Source: Semisulcospira habei
Lineage: Eukaryota; Mollusca; Gastropoda; Semisulcospiridae
Length of the DNA: 64,000 nucleotides
Direction: 5' to 3'
Assembly (NCBI GenBank): GCA_036245525.1
Contig: BTPG01000003.1
Location: 186,617,533 to 186,681,532, forward strand
Shown here one piece after another: positions 53,533-63,682 of this stretch (the stretch's first letter is position 1; every line of letters begins with the position of its first letter). The notes below the pieces were generated by a model, which did not search any database, was not told the DNA's origin, and was given only the letters and a program-made list of their open reading frames with translations. The position numbers and the translations under genes were made by a program.

Positions 53533-54229
53533 ATTCTGTAAAACCAATTTTAGCAAGAGCACCTAAGTATGCATGTAGCACGGTCGCATCAATCCTCACT
53601 GGCCCCCGCTCTAACAGAGCTCATGTAGATCTGTGCCTTATTTCTGAAAGAACCAGTCCAGCTGACATCTATTTCATCCAGCGTAGAGACTAACACAATC
53701 TTGCGGCCTAAAATATTACTGTGACTGAGGTCTGGGGACCGGCCGTTTCGAAAGTCAGATTTTCCGGCGGCGTTCCTCACCTTTCAATAGCAAAAGATTG
53801 AGAGTGACGCTGAGGCGTACTTCAGCTGTGAAAAGCCTTTTACTTCTCACCGAAATTAGGGTTGATTGAAAATAGTTACACGTAGTGGACAGCCAGTAAT
53901 CGTACTAGTTTCTCTGAAATGACAATTGTTGACGAAAATAAGTACTTTGAAAAATCTATTAAAAAGAAAGCAAAAAAGCAAGAAAGAAAGAAAGAAAAGG
54001 GTTTCATTTCGACCTCAAAGAAAAGTGAATATATAGCTTAGAAAAAAAATGTTGTGGTTGGAACAATAATCCGTCTATAAATATGAAATATTTTTGAAAC
54101 TACGGGAGACCACTCCTACGTTGTCAACAAAGAGTAACCGCCCCTGAAAGCCAAGACGCCAACTTGGAAACTCTCATCATAGATTTGTTACAACAACAAA
54201 GTCTCACCTAGAACACGATACAAATTCTA
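53533..54229. other. Non-coding intronic stretch
   Basis: A decayed HA piece lies at 53570-53640. AT-rich to 54110. No gene seen. Confidence 0.45.
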
Positions 54230-54444
54230 TTAACTCATTCAAGCCCCGACACACCACAGCGAGACATTGATCGAGCATGATAGTTGAAGGGTGGTGCCAG
54301 AATAGCTTGGCGCCCGTAGGCGCCAAGCTATTCTGGCACCACCCTTGAACTATCATGCTAGATCTGTGTCTAAAATTGTAATACAGTCTTTTAGATGACA
54401 ACTTCAAAATTTGGGGATTTCGGTCCTGGGGTAGAATCTGATAA
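54230..54444 (+). mobile_element. HB-family element
   Basis: Left TTAACTCATTCAAGCCCCGAC, right GGGTAGAATCTGATAA (TTAA eroded). The palindrome has core GAATAGCTTGGCGCC around CGTA; arms nearly perfect. Confidence 0.86.
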
Positions 54445-54576
54445 TATGAGAAACCTTCTACTACATTATAGATGGTCTTTGCATAAAACTATTTGAGCTC
54501 ATTCTCTTTAAAAATTTCCGTAATTCCGGAATTGGCTTGAAAAGCGATTCATTGTTTGCGAGGTATCAATTGCTTT

Positions 54577-54682
54577 TAACACTTTGTTCTCACCGATGTC
54601 GATATCGCTCGGCGAAATAAGGCGCGTTGATAGGCCCCGTTTTCGTCGAACGGTATCGTAAGTAGCCGCAGTGGAGGGTTAA
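54577..54682. mobile_element. HE-family element, TTAA at both ends
   Basis: TTAACACTTTGTTCTCACC at the left, CCGCAGTGGAGGGTTAA at the right. Shares CGCTCGGCG and GGTATCGT...AGC with 50935-51028. 106 bp. Confidence 0.72.
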
Positions 54683-54751
54683 TAAACTTTGCCATTGCCA
54701 AATCCTTTATCACATTCGGTATAAATGTGATATTCAAAGTTGGGAACTGTC

Positions 54752-54840
54752 ATCTGAAGACTCCATGACAGCTCTGGAGACAGATCGGACCGCGACAGTT
54801 TATGGGTGGTGTCAGAAGAGCTATTTTGGGTCCCGATTAC
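54752..54840. repeat. Half of a diverged HB-family element
   Basis: GAGACAGATCGGACCGCGAC then GGGTGGTGTCAGAAGAGCTA is a degraded HB left arm without a right arm. Confidence 0.55.
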
Positions 54841-55164
54841 GTCGTGCTCTTCACGGGGAATGTCGGTCAGCGAGCAATGGTTCCAGGCGCGAAATTCGCT
54901 ATCAATCATCTGGCAGCAAAGGGGGTAGAGACAAGACAAAACTTTCCTGAAAAGAAGCCAACTCTTAACTTGTTTAGATCTAATCAAACAGACATTTGAT
55001 GCTTTCCATTTTATTCTGAGTTTAATTCAACGCTGTCTCTTATTGAAATCTGCTTTTTTTTGTTGTTTTGTTTTGTTACTCCTTTTCTTTCCCACGCAGA
55101 TACTCTCAAAATTTGGTTTGATATGTATCCCTTCACTGCCTGGGAAACGTGAACAGCTTTCAAC

Positions 55165-55231
55165 TGCAGGAAGTATAGATCCTCATGAGCCCCGGCCGAC
55201 GCGGGGGCTCATCAGGATCTATGCTTCTTGC
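55165..55231 (+). repeat. HA-family palindrome
   Basis: TGCAGGAAGTATAGATCCTC on the left, GAGGATCTATGC-like arm on the right with ATGCTTCTTGC. Preceded by CCCTTCACTGCCTGGGAAA (HA terminus without TTAA). Confidence 0.85.
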
Positions 55232-55592
55232 TGACACCACTTTGAATCCATGTTCCTCGGAAGGATGGGATTCCGTAGCATTGTATGTCGCAAAGTTTTC
55301 ACAAACACAATCTGCGACCAATTTCATTCTGCTATGCCGCAAAAATCGAGTAAACGCGAGATTGTCGCCCACATTCCAGCTGCTAACAAATTTGTGAGCG
55401 TTGCAGTTCTTTTCGAAGAGAATAACATTATTATTGCTGTTGGATGGACCAGACGATTGAAGCTAGCGGGTTCATTGCAGTCATGTTAAAATAGGTGTCA
55501 TTTGCATTGAGAGCAAGGACTAATCGGTCCATCTTTAGCACTTACATTGACATCTCTAGGGTCTACGCTTTTGGCAGACGGCAGGTCTTCCC

Positions 55593-55801
55593 TTAACGCC
55601 TTCACTGCCGAGAAACAGCGAACACGATCCAACTGCAAGAGACATAGATCTTCATGAGCACCCGCAGTTGCGGGGACTCATGAGGATCTATGTCTCTTGC
55701 TGCCTCCAATTCGTATCCGTGTTCCGCCTTGGGAGGATTGTGTGGCGTTGAATTAACAAAAAATTCATAAACACAGTCCACTGGGGCAGTAAAGGGGTTA
55801 A
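55593..55801 (+). mobile_element. HA-family element, complete, TTAA at both ends
   Basis: Left TTAACGCCTTCACTGCCGAG, right GGGGCAGTAAAGGGGTTAA. The palindrome at 55634-55700 is nearly perfect. The region after it (CCGTGTTCC...GTTGAATTAAC...ACACAGTCC) matches, in reverse orientation, the long flank of the copy ending at 50264. 209 bp, a good family reference. Confidence 0.9.
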
Positions 55802-56085
55802 GAATTGCTTTAAACCTGGCAGATCCCAATGTGTGTCCTGCGTTAACTAAGACTTCCCTACCCATCTGTTCACAAGCCATGTGAGTGGGTAAACGAAAAC
55901 GAGGAAACGTTACTGTCCATTCGTTCATCGAGGAACTTTCCTACGTAGCAAAAGAGACGAAGAGCAGAAAAGAAAACCCGTTCATTTTTTCGACATCTAA
56001 ACTTCCTAGTTAAACACAAGTTAAGCTGGTCCTTCTTGTTTCGCAGTACTATGAAACGACATACAAAAAAAAAAAAAAAAGTTAA
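55802..56085. other. Non-coding intronic spacer
   Basis: No recognised content. Confidence 0.4.
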
Positions 56086-56295
56086 ACCATTCAGCCCTGA
56101 CGCACTACAGCAGGAGATGGGTCAACCATGATAATTCAAGGGTAGTGCCAGATTAGCTTGGCGCCTGTCGGCGCCAAGCTAATCTGGCACTACCCTTGAA
56201 TTATCATGGTTAACCCATCTCCTGCAACAGGTACATAGTCGTTGGATGACGCCTCCAAAATTTGGGAAGTACGTGCGTCGGGCTGAATGAGTTAA
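56086..56295 (+). mobile_element. HB-family element, complete
   Basis: Left TTAAACCATTCAGCCCTGAC, right GTCGGGCTGAATGAGTTAA. The palindrome is almost perfect over about 110 nt, with core TTAGCTTGGCGCC around TGTC; GGTAGTGCC/ATTAGC subfamily. Its right TTAA is the left TTAA of an HA element. Confidence 0.9.
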
Positions 56296-56514
56296 GCCGT
56301 TCCCTGACACTGGACGCAAATGATGTTTCTGAAATCTTTGTTCATTCGGGGACCGAAAGCCACACCTGTGGGAGAGACATGGGGACAAATGGGTCCCAGC
56401 AAGAGGTATAGATCCTCATGAGCCCCCGCGATTGCGGGGGCTCATGAGGATCTATACCTCATGCAGTTGAATGACGTTTAGTTTTTTTTCTTCTCGGCGG
56501 GGTTAGGGTTTAAA
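56292..56514 (-). mobile_element. HA-family element abutting an HB element
   Basis: Left TTAAGCCGTTCCCTGACACTG, right GGCGGGGTTAGGGTTTAA. The palindrome at 56399-56465 has both arms reading GAGGTATAGATCC / GGATCTATACCTC, mirrored variants. Confidence 0.88.
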
Positions 56515-57163
56515 GGATTTATTACAAACTCTTAAACGTTATTGCACGGAAGAGGTCGCCTTAACACCCTCACAGCCTGTGGACGCACAATGCGTTTTTG
56601 GGAATCGTAAATTCAACGAAAAAAAACACCCTCACCTGTCAAAGGAACATGGATACAAAGTGGTTTCAAATTGCGGGGGCTCAGGAGGAGATCACTACCT
56701 CTTGCAGTTTATCGGCGTTCAGTTTTACTTGGCAGTGAAGGTATACAGCAGTAAACAGTCTTCTGCTTTTCACCCCACACCCAAAATATGCACGTGTGCT
56801 TATGCGTGCGCTTGGGGCGTTCGTGGCTCAGTAAAGCCCGCAATCGCAGGGCTGCAGACGATCGTTGCTAAAATCGGGCTGATTCTTTCCATTCTTGTCT
56901 CCAGCCAGAGGATGACATTTCTGGGACCATGAAACAGCATTAGCAGATGGGGTTGCCATGGGAACCGAGTCGGGCTCCCCCAAATCATCCGTTTGTTGGG
57001 TGTCCAACTCGACACTTCATGTCAAAGGGAGTGATGGCTAACTCTCCGTGATGTTCTGCACCCCACAGAGTGCGCTATCGACCTCTGTAACTTGTGATTG
57101 CCGTCTGTGTGCTGGACTGCGATTTCGGACCTTGTCAAAGGTGCGTGGACACAAAGTGGTTTC
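56515..57163. other. Intronic stretch with a decayed HA element
   Basis: About 56565-56745 is an HA element whose hairpin is largely lost (GTGGTTTCAAATTGCGGGGG to CTCTTGCAG). The rest shows nothing. Confidence 0.5.
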
Positions 57164-57243
57164 AGCAAGAGGCATAGACCCTCATGAGCCCCCCCCCCCC
57201 CCCCGCAACTGCGGGGGCTCATGAGGATCTATACCTCTTTCAG
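57164..57243 (-). repeat. HA-family palindrome with poly-C expansion
   Basis: Standard arms, but the left arm's CCCCC has grown to about 15 C while the right arm keeps GGGGG. Both arms otherwise pair. Confidence 0.88.
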
Positions 57244-57700
57244 TTGCGTGGTGTCCATTTTATTTCTCGGCAGTGAATAAAGCAGAAAACAATCATCTAC
57301 TCCCTCCACCCCAACCCCTCCCCCCTCCCCTTCCCACCTCTCAACACCCAGAGAAATATGTATGAGTGCTTACTAGTGCGTGGGACTTTGTGGCTCACGA
57401 ACAGTACTGCATAGTGTGAATAGCCAACGGGCCTTGTGTGTGACCACATGAAAGCACACACAAAAAGGATATATTTGTAGGAAGTCCCTCGCCCCCCCCC
57501 CCACACCCCCTCCATACAATCAGATATGTTCTACCGGCCCAAATTATATAGTGTCGACTGTTTATAAGAGCCAGCCAAAAACTACAACCACACACTTTTA
57601 TTTATTTTTTATTACATGAAGACTCTTTGGAAAACGGTCACATTGTATGCAGCGGCCACATCTGTCCTATCCATTAGGTGACCACTCTAGGTTAATCAAT
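57244..57700. other. Non-coding intronic stretch
   Basis: C-rich tracts at 57301-57350 and 57488-57510. No gene. Confidence 0.45.
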
Positions 57701-57701
57701 C

Positions 57702-57892
57702 CAGACCAAAAAGGTGACTGCCAAGCGTGTAAAATGCAAAGAAGTACCCAACGGAGAAAGAAACACGCTTAGAAAAGACGGGTACAACACAATTTATTAA
57801 TATTTCGGGTAAATACCCTTTGTCAAAATAGACAAACAAACAGAGAGATTAGCCGCTACTTATCTTCATTCGCAGAAGGAATGTGACAACTG
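57702..57892 (+). repeat. Dispersed repeat R, copy 3
   Basis: Nearly identical to 13310-13500, from AAAAAGGTGACTGCCAAGCG to ATGTGACAACTGAA. Confidence 0.85.
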
Positions 57893-58107
57893 AACTATAT
57901 GAACGCTATAGGTTAGGTGTGACTGTATATTATCTCTGTTGGCGGAGATGTTTCGCATCCCACTGAACGTGTTATCGACCCCGGCTATGGGTGATTACCG
58001 TGCCGACCTCCGTGGCTTCCGCAACCCCCAACCCCCTCAAGAAAAAAAAGGTGTGTTTGCTTGCTTTGACCCCTTCACTGCCGAGAAAAGGTGAACGCGA
58101 TCTAACT

Positions 58108-58174
58108 GCAAGAGGTATAGATCCTCATGAGCCCCCGCAAATGCGGGGGCTCATGAGGATTTATGCCTCTTGCT
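58108..58174 (+). repeat. HA-family palindrome, nearly perfect
   Basis: Both arms read GAGGTATAGATCC / GGATTTATGCCTC with two mismatches. Preceded by CCCCTTCACTGCCGAGAAAA, the HA terminus without TTAA. Confidence 0.9.
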
Positions 58175-58276
58175 GAAACCACTTTTGTGTCTATGTTCTT
58201 TGGACAGTTGTGGTTTGGGTGGTTCGGTGAACACAATTTTCAGAAACAAGGTATACGTTCATCAGCAGGGAATGTG

Positions 58277-58499
58277 TTAACCCTATCATTGGAATACACC
58301 AGTGTGTGAAGTAATTTTGACTAAAATAGTTCAAGGGTAGTGCCAGAATAGCTTGGCGCCTGCTAGGCGCCAAGCTATTCTGGCACCACCCTTGAACTAA
58401 AGCCATTGGTCTATATCCTTATGTGTAAGTACTATAATGTAGCTTGCATATGGCAGTGTACACATTTGAAGCTTTTGGCCTCAGTTTGATATGGGTTAA
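58277..58499 (+). mobile_element. HB-family element, diverged ends, TTAA at both
   Basis: Left TTAACCCTATCATTGG, right GATATGGGTTAA. The inner palindrome (TAGTTCAAGGGTAGTGCC to GGCACCACCCTTGAACTA) remains nearly perfect around TGCTA although the flanks differ strongly from other HB copies. Confidence 0.82.
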
Positions 58500-58566
58500 G
58501 TGTGGTTACTTAACGGAGTCTAGTATGACACAGGCGTGAAGAAACTGGAGCCGTGGACCTGTATTT

Positions 58567-58567
58567 G

Positions 58568-58598
<31 letters not shown>

Positions 58599-58748
58599 TT
58601 GTGTGATCTGACTGAGCCTGACTGAATTTGCATGCGTGTGTGTGTGTGTGTATGTGTGTGTTTGTGTGTGTGTGTGTTTGTGTGTGTACGTGTGTGTGTG
58701 CTTGTGCGTGTGTTTTGTGCGTGTACTTGTGCGTGTGTGCTTGTGTGT

Positions 58749-58824
<76 letters not shown>
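58567..58824. repeat. (GT)n microsatellite region
   Basis: GT repeats in several blocks with GTGC and GTAC variants, the unique segment TGATCTGACTGAGCCTGA at 58605-58622 and a similar TGATCTGCCTGAGCCTGA at 58825-58842, so the flank is duplicated. Confidence 0.93.
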
Positions 58825-58826
<2 letters not shown>

Positions 58827-58913
58827 TCTGCCTGAGCCTGAAATTGCATGAACTCTAATGAACCTTTACACCGAAACAACTTCTCTTCTCGTCTCGCGCC
58901 TTTGTGACGACAT

Positions 58914-59400
58914 TCCAAATTAAGCTATTTTCCTAAGTTGGAAAAATGAACACATCCATTGCGTCACATGTTGTTTCATTAAACGAGAATTGCATGCACT
59001 CGCGGGGAACATATTGACACCAAAACATTTCCCCTCTCTCACTGTTGTGACGACATTCCTAATTAAACGATTGTCCAAAATTGGAAATATCAACACCTGG
59101 AATGTGTCGCATGTTATTCGGTTAACCGCTTCGAACGTGTAGCAGCCATTACTGTAAACAGTGTCTGTGGCATCATGCACAATGAGGTTAAGCGTGAATT
59201 TGGGTTCACTGTTTGTGACCTTTCTCCGCGAGTGCGACAATTTCACCATGTCCCACCGTGTGACAATATAACCATATCCTCTCGTGTGACAAATAACCAT
59301 GCCCCATCTCGCACTGTAGTGACTAGGTTCCACAGTTCTGATGACCCCTAACAACCAAAATCAACATTTCGATTGCATCAAATGTTGTCCTATTACATTT
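58914..59400. repeat. Diverged tandem repeat, about 140-bp period
   Basis: ATTCCAAATTAAGCTATTTT (58914) and ATTCCTAATTAAACGATTGT (59054) start two similar units that run through GGAAA...AACAC...GTCACATGTT or GTCGCATGTT. A fainter third piece follows near 59355. Confidence 0.6.
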
Positions 59401-59439
59401 GGGTACGGGAACGTATACAAGCTTCTCAAAGTTTGACCC

Positions 59440-59670
59440 ATTGAGTGGTGACATTGGCAATTAACCAAATCAGCACTGACACTCTGCAACAAGATATGGA
59501 TCTACCGTGAAAGTTCTAGGGTGGTGCCAGAATAGCTTGGCGCCTTTGGCGCCAAGCTATTCTGGCACCACCCTAGAACTATCCTGATTAACAGTCCAGC
59601 TGAACCGTAACGCAGTCTTCTTGGACCATCCCCAGATTTGGGAATTTCAAAGTCTTAAGATCGAACTTGT
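59440..59670 (+). mobile_element. HB-family element with eroded ends
   Basis: The palindrome at about 59494-59588 is nearly perfect: GTTCTAGGGTGGTGCC against GGCACCACCCTAGAAC. Both arms carry CTAGG/CCTAG where other copies have CAAGG/CCTTG, a mirrored change. The centre GGCGCCTTTGGCGCC is shorter than usual. Confidence 0.85.
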
Positions 59671-59947
59671 TGTATGCCAGCTTTGGTCAAAGGTTTGGAC
59701 AAAAGAGTCAGACAACGTGCAGACAAACTAGCTCCCGGTGAAGGGTCAGTTCTAGCAGTTGGGTGATACGGACTGAGGTAATGTGTGGAAGACTTGTGGA
59801 AACGGCAGCCGGTCCGAACACTTTGACGTCATTGTCTATCTGCGATCCGCTTTCATGCTTGGGGACCCGACTTCTGACACTGTTTAATTTGCCTGTTAGT
59901 CAAGTCAATACATTAAAAAAAATTGTATTGGAAAAAAACCTGGCCGG

Positions 59948-60058
59948 TTTAACCCCTTCACTGGCGATAAGAAATGGACAACGCACTAATGCAAGAGGTA
60001 TAGATCCTCATGAGCCCCCCGCATTTGCGGGGGGCTCATGAGGATCTATACCTCTTGC
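59948..60058 (+). mobile_element. HA-family element, left end and palindrome
   Basis: Left TTAACCCCTTCACTGGCG. The palindrome at 59991-60058 is perfect or nearly so, with both arms reading GAGGTATAGATCC / GGATCTATACCTC and an extra C/G pair at the centre. The right end is not recognised. Confidence 0.87.
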
Positions 60059-60479
60059 GGAAATCACTTTGTATAATTGCTGGAGCTCATTCGCATTGAC
60101 TTTACACCGATTTCAGACGTACAATGTACAATGTATGATCAAGTGCAATGAAGATGTTGAAGGCTATTGTGCAGGTGTATTGTTGCTAATCAGGTGTGCT
60201 AGTTAGAAAGTTGAACAGGTCAAGGCCTGCTTTAGAGCGTTAGAAACCTCAGACAATACGCTCCATGAAACGGTCAAAGACACAATAAAGAAACAATGCA
60301 GCAGACTCACAACAAGGAAATCATGGAAAGGCCAAACGCAAGATTCAACCCAAGAGGTCTGGAAAGTGGCAGACTGAAGCAATCAAGAGAATGGGAACGA
60401 ATTTCAACCCAGTTCCAACATATGTACCAAACTATCATACTTGAAAGTTTTGGAGGGAAACTGTCGAGAATGGCCGGCG

Positions 60480-61070
60480 AGCAAGGCAGAAGCGGAAGTC
60501 AAAATGCTGTTAGAAGAGTATAGCAAACCCCAAGATTTGATGATTTACAAAGACGATTCAGTCACCGACAGCCAGTCAAGCTGGGGCTTCACAGTCAAAC
60601 AAAAAAAAAAGCAGCACCATATGAGAAGACAGTGCAGCCTACAAAGCCAAGATCTCAAGCCTGACGGCGGAGGTGGAGGCGGTGACTCACGCTGGATGAC
60701 AATCAAATTGGTAATGCTATCAGTCTCACGGAATCAGAATGCCTACTGCAGAAATCGATGCAGGAGTCGGCGCGTGGCACTGGGCACTGGCCAATATACA
60801 ACTTTGACGTTTGTGGGTCTACTGCTTAGGACATGTTTTTTAGTCCAGGACAATGATCGAGCGGACACCCTCGCTGGCAAGGCAGAGGTCACATAAGGGC
60901 TTAGAATGGGCAGATCAGACGTGATGAGAAACCTGAGAAAGCATTGTCCAAGAACAGAGCCAAAGGCATAAAGGCACCACACAGTCGATCGCCTTCAGAG
61001 CAGAGGTGTGGAGAAAGGCAGCGGCCATTGGGCAGATATGAAAGGACACGAGAAATCCATAGTAAAACAG
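60480..61070 (+). pseudogene. RNase H-bearing retroelement protein, broken
   Basis: Plus-strand pieces in shifting frames: MIYKDDSVTDSQSSWGFTVK (like the first RNase H motif, with Asp-Asp in place of TDGS), a garbled middle, VQDNDRADTLAGKAEVT (the ND-RAD-LAGKA end of RNase H), then MGRSDVMRNLRKHCPRTEPK and, after a stop, RHHTVDRLQSRGVEKGSG. The last piece is also present at 28300 on the minus strand. Premature stops and an A run at 60600-60610 break it. Confidence 0.65.
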
Positions 61071-61082
61071 ACCAATAATATC

Positions 61083-61287
61083 CCACTTAGCCCCGACGCC
61101 CTGCAGCAGGCGATGGATAGAATGATAATTCAAGGGTAGTGCCAGATTACCTTGGCGCCTGACGGCGCCAAGCTAATCTGGCACTACCCTTGAATTATCA
61201 TGGTCGATCCATCTCCTGCAACTGGTGCATAGTCATTAGTTGACACCTCCAAAATTTGGGAATACGGCCGTCGGGCTGAATAAGTTA
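61083..61287 (+). mobile_element. HB-family element
   Basis: Left CTTAGCCCCGACGCCCTGC, right CGGGCTGAATAAGTTAA. The palindrome has core TTACCTTGGCGCC around TGAC with one mismatch; GGTAGTGCC/ATTA subfamily. Confidence 0.85.
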
Positions 61288-61385
61288 ACAGTGACTAGAA
61301 AAAAAAGAGGAAAATTGCTGTTGTCTGCAGAATACAAACCAACTCTAGTATATTTACTGGCCCTGTGAAGGCAAAAGACAGTACA

Positions 61386-61535
61386 GAGTTGCCACATTCC
61401 TTCCGCGATAAATGAAGATAAGTAGCGACTGATCTCTCTATTTCTTTGTTTGTCTGTTTTTAAATATTATTAATAAATTGTGTTGTAATTGTCTTTTCTA
61501 AGCCTGTTTCTTTCTCCGTTGGAGGCTTCTTTAAA
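61386..61535 (-). repeat. Dispersed repeat R, diverged copy
   Basis: Reverse orientation: ATGAAGATAAGTAGCGACTG, TTATTAATAAATTGTGTTGT and TCTTTTCTAAGCCTGTTTCT match the R repeat at lower identity than the other copies. Confidence 0.7.
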
Positions 61536-61792
61536 AGACAGTACATCCAATGTGTGTGACTTTCTGAGGGAGACCACGAGGAGTTTAGAGTAATAACCCC
61601 TTCTCTTTCACTCTTATGCAGTGTCCTCATGTTTAGTTTTATTGTTAGGTGTGTTTAGCAATTTGCACTTTGGTTGTCTGCAGCGCTGTTTTTCTATGTG
61701 ATCTATGCAGGACAAAGTGCGCTACAGAAAGGCACAGGTGGGGGGTTGAGAGAAGGGGAGATCTGATGTCCTTTGCATCATTCTGTGAGTAC

Positions 61793-61996
61793 TTAACTGA
61801 TTGTGCCCGAGGTTATATTTTGGAGTTATCCTCTAAAGACTGCATTACAATTCAAGAGACAGATCGACCATGATAATTCAAGGGTGATGGCAGAATAGCT
61901 TGGCGCCTATAGGCGCCAAGCTATTCTGGCACCACCCTTGAACTATCATGGTCCAGCCATATTTTGCTGTGGTGTGTCGCGGGCAGAATGAGTTAA
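61793..61996 (-). mobile_element. HB-family element, complete, TTAA at both ends
   Basis: Left TTAACTGATTGTGCCCG, right CGGGCAGAATGAGTTAA. The palindrome has core GAATAGCTTGGCGCC around TATA, nearly perfect. Confidence 0.87.
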
Positions 61997-62171
61997 ATTT
62001 GTGTTTATGAGATGGATAGAATTATCATTTTATTTTGCCAAAAGACATAATCAGTGTCCACATACAGTTACAGTTTTTTTTTAAATATTTTTTTTTCTAA
62101 GGTACGTATTTCTTAGACGGATGCGGTTTTGGGACGACATCGGTTATTTGACATTGTATTCGTGATGGTTT

Positions 62172-62262
62172 GTAACCCCTTGCATGTCTGTAGCGGTTTC
62201 TGTCGCAATGATTCCTGTAGGATTGATCGCGACAATAACTGATATCGATGCGGAAAGGCTTA
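62172..62262. repeat. HD-family palindrome, eroded
   Basis: GTAACCCCTTGCATGTCTGT at the left; centre GATTCCTGTAGGATTGATC; arms keep GTCGCAATGATTCC / GATCGCGAC-type pairing with several mismatches. It lies about 145 bp inside intron 1 from the exon 1 donor. Confidence 0.75.
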
Positions 62263-62406
62263 CTTCTCACCTAAGAAAGTAAAAAACAAGTAGAGAAACA
62301 CGCCTCCTTACAAAAAAAAAAAAAGACAGAACTATCTCATCCTTCCATTTCTGAATCGCGTTTCGTTCTTTCTGGGCTATTTCTTGCATTTGAAAAAAAT
62401 TCTCAC

Positions 62407-63682
62407 CTGTTTTTCGTGGTTTCTTGTTGCGCTTGGGTTCTGTTGCAGCAGCAGCCGAGATGGACTGAGCGGGAGGGCCGGCGGCGGCTGCAGCAGACAG
62501 GGGTTGTTGTGCTGGTACTTGCTGGGGTTGTGGCTGTGGTTGATGCCGTCTGGCGGCGGCTGCAGGTTGATAGGACGGCACCAGACCCTGGAACTGGCTG
62601 TCTTGGTTGAAGTTCTTCTTCTGGTACCAGCGGGTCTTCTGAGTGGCGGTGCGGCTGGTGGGAGGTGGGATCCGCTGACGGAGTGCTTTAGGAGTGGAGG
62701 AGCGGGACGCCCACCAGGGGTAATGGTGCAGACTGAAACCGTCATTCCTTTTGTTGCTGTTGTCTTGGATGTAGTTGTTGTCGTTCCTTTTGTCCAATGA
62801 GTTGCTGTTGCTGTTGGTATCTTGGTCTGCGTATCTAGAACCATCCTGATCTCTAGATTTGAAATCGTAGTTATTGTTCTGTTTTCTAACGGTGTTAGCT
62901 TTAAAATCAGTATCCCTGTCAGATACTCCAGTGTTCAGTTCTCGATTGTTGCCTGTGTGTTGCCTCTGGTCTCTGGTGTCGTGTTGCTGTTGGCTGTCTC
63001 TTGGCGAGTCCTGGAGCTGTTCACTCTTTCGTGGTCGTGTGTCTTTGTAGGCAAAAGGATTCATTCGCTTCTTGGGTATTGTCGATACATAGCCCGCGTC
63101 ATGATATTTCACTTCGTTGTCTTCTTTTCTGTATGGACTTTTGGACAACGCGTACCTGGGATCGTCAGAGGTTTCCGGAGCACGGACATGGCCATCTAAC
63201 TGTCGGGGCTGGTCTTGACCGGGTGGGGTTTCATTAGTATAATAGTCACTGTAGTCGTAATTGTAGGCAGGGTCTGTGTAATGCTTGGACCCCTGGCTGT
63301 CGTGGTTGTTGTGAGAATCTTGATAGTGTCCTGAAGACTGGGAGCTATCCTGTCTGTGGCGGTGCCAACTAGGCATGGGCGTGGGGTGACTGGGGGATTT
63401 TCTGTAGTGAGGTTTGGGTCCGGTACGAGAGAAAGGCGAGGGTCCTGCGGGATTCTGTGCACAGTCGGCGTTCTGAGGCCAGTCACACACCTGTGTCTTT
63501 GAGTTGAAGTGGAGGCCACCTGGGCAGGTCATGGTGTATTTCTGATCACCGATACAGATGTCAAAGCGGGTGGGGTTTGTGGGGTTACATACATACACAC
63601 CCTTCGTCCCGCCACACGGCTCTGCCAGCACAACTCGGTTGAATAGCGCCATCAGCGCGCTTAGCAGCAGTTGTAGATGCAT
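62407..63682 (-). CDS. Chitin deacetylase-like gene, exon 1 (signal peptide, CBM14, linker)
   Basis: Starts at ATG 63682 with a signal peptide (MHLQLLLSALMALFNRVVLA). Residues 23-74 are a chitin-binding peritrophin-A (CBM14) domain with six cysteines at 23, 32, 43, 53, 66 and 74 and the CPGGLHFNSKTQVCDW signature. Residues about 75-425 are a disordered linker rich in Gln, Asn, Asp, Ser and Pro, ending RNKKPRKT. The donor ACAG|GTGAGA lies at 62407/62406 and leaves the exon in phase 1, exactly the phase needed by the CE4 exon at 43252. A CBM14 domain before a CE4 domain is the known layout of several animal chitin deacetylases, so I join them. If read on without splicing, the frame runs to 62267 in unconvincing sequence. 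Confidence 0.85.

Noticed and set aside
62267..62406. Extension of the CBM14 exon to the stop at 62267
   Set aside because: A strong GTGAGA donor at 62406 with matching phase to the CE4 exon, and the poor protein quality after it (Phe/Arg-rich), favour splicing.
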